Source of the DNA: Allodiplogaster sudhausi
Taxonomy: Eukaryota; Nematoda; Chromadorea; Rhabditida; Diplogasteridae
Length of the DNA stretch: 64,000 nucleotides
NCBI GenBank assembly: GCA_945643635.1
Contig: CALZFC010000027.1
Location: 2,309,501-2,373,500 of the forward strand
Reading direction: 5' to 3'
The notes under the pieces were generated by a model. It was not told where the DNA came from, made no database searches, and saw nothing but the letters and a program-made list of their open reading frames with translations. The translations under genes were made by a program, and so were the position numbers. Of the stretch, positions 36,361 through 47,053 are shown one piece after another (the first letter of the stretch is position 1; each line of letters opens with the position of its first letter).

Positions 36361-37049
36361 ACACATACATACATACATACATATGTAAACAGCCCACACA
36401 TGCTAAAGGTTCCAATAATATCTCTTAAAATAACTTTTCCGTTGCAAAACATTTTTAAGAATAAAATTTTTGATCTCCTGCTGGAAGTTATATAAGATAA
36501 GCTGTGCATTTTCACATATTGCTTTCTTTAACATTGAGTGAGACGCCGCTGGCAATACCTCTTCTACTATTCCTCTCCAACTTTGGCAGTCTAGATGAAG
36601 GCATCATGCGCCGTCATTGCAACTGTGTATCAATATGGATATCATGTATTACTCATTCTTCTATTTGGCGTCTTATAATAATTAGTCTCGCCATCCGTGA
36701 GTCTTGAGTTTGAAAATGTCATTTATGTATGTTGCATAAGCACGGTGAACAATTTTCAGCCTCTCAAAAATGTAGTACAAAGATAGCGAATAGTTAGAGC
36801 ACCACCTAAGAATCGAAATATTTTCGCGAATATGGATTGTAATATGGAACAGAAGTATTTGGAAATTGGAGAAAAATTCTTCATGGTTATAAGGATACAA
36901 GAAGTTGACAAGAATATGGAGCCGGAATCAACGGCACTGATGATTCCGGCTCCATATTCTTTAATGATCATTGATGACGTATTGCTGCACATCTTTGGAG
37001 GGGGGGGGAGGGGAGGGATCGATGGGAAGGGGTCGGTGATCGGTTCCGA
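36361..37049. other. Intergenic AT-rich stretch with a hairpin
   Basis: The part around 36,525-36,640 also resembles 46,200-46,320, extending the paralogous flank. It includes the hairpin at 36,910-36,961 and a G-rich run at 36,998-37,020. No gene supported. Confidence 0.5.
36910..36961. repeat. Perfect inverted repeat: 21-bp stem, 10-nt loop
   Basis: Left arm AAGAATATGGAGCCGGAATC plus A (36,910-36,930), loop ACGGCACTGA (36,931-36,940), right arm the exact reverse complement (36,941-36,961). No mismatch in 21 pairs. Confidence 0.9.
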
Positions 37050-40000
37050 TTAGTACAACGGAGTCGGCTGCGCGGTCGGTGGTGGCGCGCGACCTCCGCA
37101 CGCTGCGACGCTCTCGCGGTACTCGCATGTGCCGCGCTCCTGCGAATTTTTAGATTTTTTTTTTTATTTTATTTATTTTAATTTTTTCAACGAACACCCT
37201 AGCACCCTTTTTTTTCTTTTAAAAATTATTGAATAACACATTTATGTTTAGCAAAACGCATTTAATTTAAAAACGATTATGTATCTTGCCTGCGAATAGA
37301 CGAGATGACTAGGGCACGAAAGCGTGTTGGCGACGTTCTTATTGCAGATGGTATAACTGAAGTAATTTAATTATTATTATTAGTTATAATGATAGCAGAT
37401 GCTTTTCTGTAGCAAGTATAAAAAAATTTATGACAAAGTCTTTGAATACGAACTCTTTGGAGCAGCCATTGCCGTAGGCGCCATCACTGCGCGCGCGGCA
37501 GAAGGACGCGTCGCGTGAGGCGTCGGGTGCTGGCGGGGGACTCGCGTAGTTTGTGTTGCTGTTAATGTAGTCTTCTATTTGTTCTGTTTATCTTTTTATT
37601 GGAAAAATTTTGAATTAAATTTTGCAACAAAAACGCATGATTCTATCCCTTCACCCATAAAATTCCCATCAGAATCTCGGCTGACTATTCGTCATTGTTG
37701 TTGATGGGAGGAGTGCCGCCACACTCGGCAACATTGGCCGGTGCGTCGCATGCTCTCGAGGAAGCCGAGAAGCGCAGGTGGCTCGGGCACGTCATCTGTA
37801 TTTATTAATCTTATATTTTTCATATATCAAATTTAATTACAACAAGCTACAGAGCCATGTGCGATGGAAAATTGATGCGAATCTTGATGCATACACCATT
37901 TCGTTTGACAGCTGGTCAACTTGTCAATTCTTTCACAGTACATGATTTAACAATTTCTTGTTCTATTGACCTAATTTCAGGTTTGTCACGTGATCATTCT
38001 CTTTCTCTTGATCTTTTGCTTTTTCTTTCCTTTTCTCTTTCTCTTTATCTTTATCTTTCGCTTTTTCTTTACTTTTCTCTTTCCCTTTCTCTTTATCTTT
38101 CTCTTTATCTTTCTCTTTCTACTTCTCCTTCTCTTTCTCCCGTTTACCTGAGTACCATATCCCGCCGCACAGCTCAAGTAGACATTCGAGCAGCCCTGAG
38201 CGTGGACGCCGTCACGAAGGCCGCTGCACGATGCTGAAGAAGGCCGCTGCTGCTGACGAGTCGGCTGCGGCGTTCGACGATCGAAATCACTGAGGAGAAT
38301 ATATTGATTGGACATTAATTTTTGGACGCTTTTTTCATATATAAATTATTTTTGTTTCGTTCTTTTTTAAGAAAAAAATAAATATTTATTCGTCCTCTTT
38401 TTGTTTTGCTCTTAAAAACCTTCTTCTCAATCTGTATTGGTTTCACTAGGTGTCGCTTAAACCCAGTTTTCCTAAAACCCAATATTTTTTTAAAACCTAG
38501 TTTTCTTAAAACCGAGTTTTCTTAGAACCAGTGTTGCACGCGTCGATGTGGTCACGGCTGTCGCAGAGGCCATTCGCCATGTTGTAGTAGAGGCCGAAGC
38601 GGCAGTCCCTCGGACGCGCGACGCCGTTGCTGCATTGGATGAAGCTTCTGAATTGCTATTCAATTAAATGTCGCCCGAGTTTTAGTCAATTAAGATTCAT
38701 AAAAATTTTAAGATCCACCAATTACGAACATACGGCTGTCAATAAAAGAATAATCATTAGAGTAGCACACTATTTCCACTGTTAAATCAGTTTAATGGTC
38801 TTGATTAGATAAGCTGATTAAGAACACTGAATAATTATTGGAATATAATAGGCCACAATACTTCTACTGCTAAATAACTTTTATTGTATTTATTCGAAAC
38901 ATGTCTGCTAATAAAGAACGACGCACTGCGAACAAGCGGCAAACGCATAGAGTCCGTCGTGTTTGCCAGAGCAGATGGTGCCCGATGGGGCTTCCGCACT
39001 GGAGGAGCTGCAAGAATATGGCAAGATTGCGGAGCTCTGAGCACTTATTCTCTCTTTTTTAGGCTTCCAAAGCTTATTCCATGATTGTGGAATAAACTTT
39101 GAAGGTTTCTAAAAAAAAAATCTTTTGGAAGTCTAAAAAAGTTTTCCCGTGGCTTTTTTGCTGTTTGAGGAACAACTTGGTCTTTTTAAATGACAAAAAA
39201 TTAATACGAATTAATGTATATCAAACGAACGGAATCGGCGGATCGGACACGCTCACTCTTCTGTTGCAGGAAGCCACGCGAGCACTCTGATCGCATCGTC
39301 GCTGCACCGGATCGTAGAAGAGGCCGAGCGAGCAGTCCATCTGAGAGGTAAATTTCAAGTGATTTTTATTTCCCGCCAATTTTCTGTTTGAGTTATTTAA
39401 ATTTGCGCCCAATCCATACTTTGTTCGTGTTGCGCGATGTGCAAGAGTAGAAAAAGTTCTGGCAGCCACTGCCGTAGTAGCCGTCCGGCTTGTCGAGGCA
39501 GAAGGTGTCGCGCGGCTGCTGAGAGGCGGGCCGATCTTAAAGGAACCAAAAAACTCCTTTTTGAATTCGCGCAATTTTTCCTGAAACTTGGGCGAGCTAG
39601 TGTTTTTTTATATCATCAAAATTCAAACATGTTACACTTGACTTTCGTGTTTTATATTATGTAGAAATATTGTATATAAAAATAACGGAGCAACTAATTT
39701 TTGGGGGAAAAAATAAAACAAGACAAACGGTGTCCGCTGTTTGAAGCCGTTGGTAGCGGCTGGTCGTTGCCGGTGAGAGAACTTAAGATGAAGAAAGATT
39801 TTTTTACACTCATTGTCAGTCAGAATGAGATTTTTATTTTATTAGATATAATGTTTTTACTTCCGGCACGAGTCGCTGTAGTCGCACGCCTGGCGTCGTT
39901 CGTTGAAGACCATGCCGTGATTGCAGCTGAACATAAAGTCTCCTTCGTCCTATCTCTCCCCTCTCTCTCCACTCTCACTCACTCTCACTCGTACTCTTTC

Positions 40001-43000
40001 ACTCTCTCTATCCCTCTCTTATCCTCTCGCACTCTCATTCGAAAATGGATGATTTCATGAATACATATATTAATGGCAAGCCAGAGAACAACTGACCTCT
40101 GCTCGTATTTCACACCCATGCTGCACTGATAGTAACGAGGCTGGCAGGGAGTTATCGAGTAAAGGCCATCCCCCAGGCCGGCGCAGCTGAATCTCGAGAT
40201 GTCGCGTTGAGGCAGTGGTGAACTCTGTTCAAAGGTATCACTTTCATTTTGGTGCTACAGTAACCTATTTTCTTCAATTTATGGATGAAAAAATCGAAAT
40301 TTTCTACTCCACGGACCGTTGCATGCTCAAAGTATTCGTTATCGATCATTGGCGGCGTTGGTGGTTGAGTTGTCCTCCTGCAACATTCATTGTTGAAGTT
40401 CTCTCTATTCTCAAGTATTCGCTCTCTCTCTTCCGCTTATACTCTCTCTCACTCTCGCTCTCTCTGCCTCTCTATCTCTCTCACTCTCCAAAAGCGATTT
40501 GGGGTGAAGAAATTCTCCAAAAATCTTTGTGAAAATCATTGCCCTTCTGCTTGTTATGATCGATGAATCATGAGGAAGTGCCTGTTGAAATGTATGTATA
40601 ATTGCATTACCTAATTGGTTTCTTGTTCTAGACTTTCCAGACTTTAATTTGATCTCGCTTAATTTCTTTGGTGGTGTAATAAAGACTACGTTTTTCAGTC
40701 ATTAAATAAATATTGCAGCCTTTGGGCTTTTGATTAGAAAGCTCATATGCACTATATACATATATACAAGCATATCCATTTCCATGTTCACTGAGACATA
40801 AGTAAAATATGGAATGTGCAATGATTCATATCACATACATATTCTGGTTCCTGCATGTTGCAGGATGGATGCAGCTGCCACGTCCATCGTACACCCGATA
40901 GTCTGGGCACTTTAGGTAGGTCGCCGATTCTCCGGTGCACTGCCAGAAGCTGTAAGAGGGAGTGAGAGAGAGAATATTATGAGAGAAAATGACGCTGAGA
41001 AAGAGGGAGAGAAAAAGAAGGTACAAACATGAGAGAATTATTACGAGAGATAAAGGCACAGAGCGAGAGAAAAGAGAGAAGGAGAGAGTTAGAGAGATAG
41101 GAAGTTATGTAAATCCTACCGCTCTTTACACTCGCCCTCGTCAAAGTAGCCGTCGCGACTGCCGGTGCAGTCAAACTCTTGCGCGCCTGCGTGCGGTAGC
41201 ACAATCGTGAGAGAGGGCGGCGGATCAGATACGGGCGCGTACTTGGCTAGAAAAGTACACACAGAAAAAAATGTGACGCACATTTAATGTTCCATTCAAA
41301 ATTGTGACCAAAAATGTGACACGCAAGCGGCCGTCGAAGTGAATTGTGACACCGGATGTCACATTTTTGTGGCAAGGGGAGACGAGGCGGTGCGAGAACA
41401 GAAAATGTGGCATTGTACCACTTTCGACCATGTTAAAAAAAATATTCGGAATCATCATTTGAACGGAACGTTTAATTTTCAAAAGAAAATCTCGGGTTAA
41501 CAAACACTTAAAACTTATCCTTTTTTAATTTCATGTTTGTAATATTGAATCGCTTTTTGATATGACATTTATAACGTGTAAGCGTAGCGATTCTGCTCTT
41601 TTGTTTCAGTTAGAAAGCGAGAGTCCCCGGGCCGCGTAGTTAGCCAAGCTGCTCTTTGTGCTCTCGATCAACAACTAGAGACTTAACTTCTAATAGTAAG
41701 TAATTGAAAAGTTTAACTCATTCATCCCGCTCCTGATATGAAAAAGCTGATTTGTTAATGTTTATTCATGCAAGTTTCTATTGCAGTTTTTATTCCCTTA
41801 TTGTTAGCACTTTTGTCATTCTTTTCTCACGAATGAGTGATAACATTAACATTATTAAATATGCTGAATATGCAACGTTGTTCTTTTATGATCAGGCTCG
41901 CCCTTCTTGTCTGCGATTGCTGGAACGAGACAGCGTGTCGGCGCGCGCAGCAAGATCAACTTCTTTCGACATCCGAGCGTGGTTTGCTTTTAATTCTTTT
42001 CTTCATAAGTTGATACATCTGTTAATTGATGCTGCCATTCTTCCCAACGAATTTAAATATTTAATGTGTTTTCTCTTTATTGGTACATTAACTATCGTTT
42101 ATATTTCATGTTGAAATTCGTATACTTATTTCAGCAATTTTATATTTTCAGTATTTCTCTTGCCCAACCCACCCAACAACCGCGCACCGCGTAGCTTAAA
42201 CGCTTAAGCTGCTGCATTTTTGTCCAGGTACGATAACTTTACAGACTCGTCTAACAACTTTGACTTTTAAATAAGTTTCGTTCGTTTATTGTTCTTTAAG
42301 AGTACAAAAAACTCATTTTCCCACACATTGAAAAGTTTGTTCCGAACATTTTTTTCCTTGTTCATTTGTTATTACCTATTCCCCGTTTATTATTTTTCTT
42401 AACTTTGAAAGCAGGATAATACAATTCAAAAGATTTTAAATATAAATAATGCGTTGTTTAGAAAATCGGTACGCACTCTTCCCCTGTCTTCCTACCGGAG
42501 CTGGAAGACATCACATCTCCGCGCAGACCGCGCTTCTGTCACCCTACATCTGAAGCTGTCGCTGATTTGCGAAGGTTCGATTAGTTTAGATACATTGTCT
42601 AGTCTTCAATTCTAGTGTAACGTGGTTAAAAATTTGTAGTTGTTATTATCAGGGAATAGAAGCCACTGTCGATGATCCTAAATTAGCAAGGTTTGTTAGC
42701 TGTTTGTCTTGTCTTGTCTTGTCGACTTGTCTTGTCGAATGCCTTGTCTTGTCTTGTCTTGTCTTGTCGAAGGGACTTGTCGAATGCCGCGTTAGGCGCG
42801 TCAGATCTCTTCTCGGAAAAAGGAGCCTGCTATCCCAGCCCATCAGAGAGTACAAGAAGAAAGTAGGCAGCCGAGAGTGGCTTGCTTCTTCGAATAACGA
42901 GGAAGAGAGAGAAACAGACGATCACTTAAATGTCAGTTAAAGTTCTACAAATTAATGTTTTATTTTGAAAAATTTAAAGACATTTCAAAAAGCTTTTGTT

Positions 43001-45411
43001 TAAGCGAATTAACAACTTGATACACGGCTCTGTCGAGCACCTCGAACTCCTTAAGCAGAAGAGGTTTTTGTCTCTCGAGTCTTTAAAGTTATACAGATAT
43101 TTCATTTTGTCATATTTAAGAGAGTCTTTAGATTAAAATGTAAAATTCTACTACTAGTAGCAGCTCTATCACAAATGGCGATATATAATTTTTTTAGAAA
43201 CTGTCGTATCCGCTTTTGCCAGAACAATCCTCCGCGAGCAACAACGACACGTTGCTCCTTCTACGCGCAGTCGCGTTACGTATGTGATTTTTTTTATTTA
43301 TCGGATTTTGTTTTACATTTAAATTATTTGTCTTTACATACATGAGTTATTTCTTGCTCTATGGCTTGAGTTTAGAACCAAAGTTTTGGAATTCACATTA
43401 GACAAATATACTGTTGAATTTGCTTGCAGATTGTCGATGACTTCATCTCGTCAAAGTGCTCTTCCGCGGGAGACTTTCCACGGAGATTGCAAGAGAAGAT
43501 TGCGCCGGCAATGTCTCAGCATGTCCTGCGCGTAATATCCGATGCGAAGAGAAGATCTCTTGTTGAACGCCTTCCCGCCTGGAAGAAATGGTTCGGTATT
43601 TTTAACCTTATAAAGTTTTGAGTTATCGAAAAAAAAATGCATCTATGTGCACTAAGTATTATCTTTGTAACCCAGGTTCAATTGTTGTAACCCAGGTTCA
43701 ATTGTATTTCCAAACTATTCATCGAACTGTTAAAAAGAGAAAAATTGTATGCCTCAGATTTCGCTACATTCGAGTTCTTACTGAACATGCTGGCACTGTT
43801 CGAGCACACGGACAAGAAGAAGAAGCCATCTCGTGTCAAGTTCATCTACAATCGATTCCTGGTCCGTTATTCACTGCTAATCAATATCTATCTATTGCTT
43901 ATATGTAAGTTAAGTTACATTTGTTTCCTGTTGCCTTTTTTTCTCTTGTGAGTGAAAAGGAGCGAGAAAGTGATATGATACAGCGAGAGGAGTGTAAACT
44001 ATGTTGCTTAGGCACACCATTCTGCTTCATCGGCCCTTGATCAGCTCAAGAACGAGGGCATCCGGCAGCCCGTGATTGTCGCGTACGGGGACGTCTCTGC
44101 CAAGTTCATCATCGCACTTGAGGGAGTTGATGTCACCGTCAGTCATGTTTTGTTTAAAGAAAAGCTTCCTAAATGTATTTTTAACAAATTAAAAAATTTC
44201 TAATATTCCTATCTTCCTTTGTTTTTTTTTACATTTTATTTAACCTGCTCTATAATACGCATGCTGCAGGTTTCTGGAGACCTTGCCCATGCGCTTCTCT
44301 CTTACCTCGCTTCCTTCTGGCTGTTCGACCTCGAGTACCCACACGCAGTGAAACAAGAGCTGACCCTTCTTGCTAATCTGCTCGGCATTCCGGAGCCCAT
44401 GTCAAGAGATGCGGGGCTCATCTACCGCAAGTTGGAGGCCATTATGGCGGAATAGAGGCCAATCTGATCTCATTAGATCACAGTTTTTTTGTTGACTGTT
44501 ACATTTAAAAAATTTCTTTTGCTTGAGTTTATTTCACTTGAGAACATTCTTTCATCCTAGTAAAAGTTCTTTCATGCTAGAAGTTTCTTTCATTTTAGAA
44601 GCATCGAATTTTCATTTCCAATATTTATTCAGAAATTAACTGGTAACATAGACATATCCTTCTAAGAAAAACAGTCTTTACAGTATGTATTAATTCTTGT
44701 TGTTTTATGACCAGTAACTCCATTTTATCATGATTGAGTAGACCAAATTCTTCTTAACTCGGCGTTGTTATCTTGTAAGTGTGTTAACTTGTTACTGTTT
44801 TCTTGTGAATTTGTTGAGTTGTTGCTGTAATCTAAGGTCTCACTAATAGGGGGAGGGAGAGAAAAAGGGGCGGAGCCAACGGTGGGGGGATGTCACATTT
44901 TTTGTGCTGCCACCTAATTGTGACATGCGATGTCACATTTTTGCTGGGATACGCTGCCCTCCACCGCTCGAAAATTGTGACATGGCGCGTCACATTTCTG
45001 TTACACTGGAGGTCACAATTTTTTGGAACATAAATTGTGACATGGGGTGGAACACATATGTACCGGAGCGAAATCGGTACATTATTGTGACATCAAATTG
45101 TGACATCCCGTGTCACATCGTTTTCTGTGTGTAAAGCCAATTCCACCAGTAACAACATTTCCTCATTTGGGATGTTAGCATTTGAATTAATGGCCTTTGA
45201 AATCGCTGACCATGAGCCAGATGAAATACTAATCTAGTCAGATTTACCTATCCTTCTCTAGACTCCGCCAGATTCCGAATAATAGAGATACTACAATTTC
45301 GCTAAAAAATAAAAGTTGGAATTAGTAATCGTGGAAGACGTTTTAGCGTTCAAGCATACCGTTTGTGAAAGCGTCAACGACTGCGAGTGTTGTCAAGATG
45401 TGTAGAATCAT
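37050..45411 (-). CDS. Secreted chitin-binding protein with six ChtBD2 domains, 517 aa; TE2 lies in intron 1
   Basis: Sixteen exons keep phase from ATG (45,411) to TAA (37,052-37,050): 45411-45360, 41246-41120, 40949-40839, 40377-40317, 40224-40097, 39926-39861, 39781-39729, 39535-39420, 39340-39231, 39007-38927, 38647-38513, 38289-38148, 37795-37686, 37558-37454, 37356-37290 and 37139-37050. Signal peptide MILHILTTLAVVDAF. Six domains begin CTGSRDGYF, CAGLGDGLY, CLDKPDGYY, CSGKHDGLY, CSGLRDGVH and CRARSDGAY. Domain order and intron phases follow the seven-domain gene, but the counterpart of its sixth domain (CASKMDG) is absent. Linkers are shorter. The intron after 37,290 has a GC donor (GCAAGA). 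Intron 1 is 4.1 kb because it contains a DNA transposon with its own gene in the opposite direction. Confidence 0.9.
37980..38140. repeat. CTTTCTCTTTAT-type simple repeat in an intron
   Basis: TTTCTCTTT/TTTATC hexamer-like repeats between exons 12 and 13 of the six-domain gene. The opposite-strand Lys/Arg frame is an artefact. Confidence 0.85.
41258..41430. repeat. TE2 left terminal and subterminal inverted repeats
   Basis: At least six TGTGAC/GTCACA words spaced 10-40 bases apart. Confidence 0.8.
42462..44455 (+). CDS. TE2-encoded unknown protein, at least 323 aa (5' end not found)
   Basis: Eight exons keep phase to TAG: 42462-42574, 42796-42931, 43005-43063, 43198-43279, 43430-43595, 43758-43861, 44012-44137 and 44270-44455. 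The N-terminal part is basic (PELEDITSPRRPRFCHP, SQPIREYKKKVGSREW). The middle reads IVDDFISSKCSSAGDFPRRL and LPAWKKWFDFATFEFLLNML. The C-terminal third (YGDVSAKFIIALEGVDV, then SGDLAHALLSYLASFWLFDL and LTLLANLLGIPEP) recalls, from memory and weakly, the C-termini of repeated uncharacterised animal proteins; this is an impression only. No DDE/D, RING, BED or zinc-finger transposase signature is seen. Earlier GC-rich islands (41,898-41,990 and 42,155-42,228) may hold 5' exons or leader sequence. Confidence 0.65.
42705..42790. repeat. (GTCTT)n pentanucleotide repeat
   Basis: About 14 GTCTT units, some changed to GTCGA, in an intron of the TE2 gene. Confidence 0.9.
44891..45131. repeat. TE2 right terminal and subterminal inverted repeats
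   Basis: About ten TGTGACAT/ATGTCACA words, many paired as short palindromes with GCG or CCCG spacers. Confidence 0.85.
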
Positions 45412-45541
45412 CCCTTGAACGTGCTGAATAAATAAATAGGAATTACATTAAGGGATGCTAATAAGCATGAATAAAGATCGAAATAAAAAAAGTAGAGGGA
45501 ATCTTCTATCCCCTCGAGACGAAGCAGACCGATCACGGGCT

Positions 45542-45554
45542 CTTATGTATTGAC
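45542..45554 (-). promoter_or_regulatory. Conserved upstream element of the ChtBD2 family (six-domain gene)
   Basis: CTTATGTATTGAC on the plus strand, about 130 bases upstream of the ATG at 45,411; third occurrence of the element described at 32,988. Confidence 0.45.
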
Positions 45555-45589
45555 AAAGGCCATGCGATGCGATCAAAGCACAGCAGATT

Positions 45590-46080
45590 TTCTGTTGCTT
45601 TCTCATTGTTTCTAAACCCTCTCTGATCTCTCTCTCGTCTCTATCTCACTCTCGTATCCCTCTCACTATCATTCTTCTCGCTTCTGTTTTTCTCTTATTG
45701 TTTCACATGCTCTCAGTCTCTCTCTCAGAATCCATGTCTCATCCCATCTTTCCCGCTGCCTCGGGCGACTGCAATATTTCATCTTTTTTTCATGATCTCT
45801 ATCTCCGACTTTCTTCATTCGTTCACAGAGTCTTCTCTATTTTGTACACACTTCTCTGTTGATCGCCGGCACGAGATCCGTCTCTTGGCTGATAAAAAAG
45901 GGATACATCGACGGTTCTTATTGTTAGTCACCGATTCTTTTCGGCTTCATCATTTTCTTGGAACAAACCATGTCGTCAGCACATACTTGATCAGCTGTCG
46001 CTTTTGCGGATATTCAGTTTGAATATGGTTCGAATAAAACACAAGCTGAAAATACACACACACACAGAAAGTTCCAAGAC
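45590..46080. repeat. Paralogous 5' flank, copy 3
   Basis: Colinear with the flanks at 33,050-33,480 and 35,840-36,360, including the TTCGTTCACAGAGTCTTC and GCGGATATTCAGTTTG blocks. Confidence 0.75.
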
Positions 46081-47053
46081 TAGTATCTTTTTAACTTTTG
46101 AATTCCAAAACTTTAATTTTTTTCATTTGTTCTGCAGCTGAGGATTCCTTATAAAACTAGCTCTGCATTTGTTTTTCGAAAATCAAGTTATAACAAATTT
46201 TCTGCTTCTTTATTTAAGAGAAGGCGTGGTCAGCAACTAGAGAAATAACTCTTCTACTCTTCCTCCCTTACGTGGGCAGTGTACATGAATGAAGGCGAGC
46301 CCCGTCTTTAATAGAGATCATTAGTGGAATCATGTATGTATGCACATGTGGACATCGTGTATTAGTCATTCATCTATTTGTGACTTATAATTCTTAATTT
46401 TTTCAATTCTTCAGTTTTGAGTTCGAAAATGGCATGTATTTTGCACATGCAGATATACAAAGCACGGCACCTCTCTTGGAGCCTCTCGAAGGTAGAACAC
46501 AAAAAAAATGTGACCTTGTAATCAAGTAGTAAGAAGAACACTACTTAACCTTTTATTTTAATATTGCACTTGTGAATATCGCAACTTAGACAAGTTAATT
46601 GGAGAAGTGGTGTATTTGTGAATCTCAAGTAGGTGCGATTCTTTTTCCATATGACACAATTATTTTATATTACACACTTTTATTTTCTTCTTCCGTGCTG
46701 GCTTTGGGTCTTTTTTATTACAAACAATTATTTCCTCGTCTGCATTTGGCATAGATAGAAATATTTCTAAACATTCCATGTAGAAGGCGTGTTTAATTTC
46801 TCACAAGAGTCAAGTTGAGCTTTCTCACCCTCTGAACACTTCTACGTTGGGAGATTGTAGGCATGATCCAACGAGCCATTCACAGGAATAACGTAGAAAA
46901 AATAATAGATGGTGCAAAAAAGTGCCTAGTCTGTGTACCCAATCTCATTGCACCACAAAATAAAGACCACTATCATCCCCCGTTATACTTTACGGCCCAT
47001 GCTTTCCACTTTACAGCCCTGTCTCTTTTTCCACTTCACGGCCCTTCAGGACC
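46081..47053. other. Intergenic region between the chitin-binding cluster and the GPCR
   Basis: AT-rich; 46,200-46,320 is shared with the flank near 36,525. No gene or clear regulatory motif recognised. The last 80 bases before 47,054 are C/T-rich leader-like sequence. Confidence 0.4.

Larger units (their letters stand above)
41258..45131. mobile_element. TE2: DNA transposon with TGTGACA subterminal repeats, TA duplication
   Basis: Both ends are flanked by TA (41,256-41,257 and 45,132-45,133). The left end starts CACACAGAAAAAAATGTGAC; the reverse complement of the right end starts CACACAGAAAACGATGTGAC, so 18 of 20 bases match. Both ends are packed with ATTGTGACAT / ATGTCACATTTTT words in both orientations (41,265-41,430 and 44,891-45,131), typical of transposase-binding arrays. 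The interior carries a spliced plus-strand gene. Length 3,874 bases. It interrupts intron 1 of the six-domain chitin-binding gene; no empty allele is seen in this window. Confidence 0.85.

Noticed and set aside
37980..38315. Lys/Arg-rich minus-strand frame continuing an exon of the six-domain gene
   Set aside because: The exon ends at a GTAAAC donor at 38,148; the rest is intronic CTTT repeat.
43666..43705. Direct repeat TTGTAACCCAGGTTCAATTG considered as a tRNA T-arm remnant
   Set aside because: No cloverleaf can be formed around GTTCAA; it is a simple 20-base duplication in an intron.
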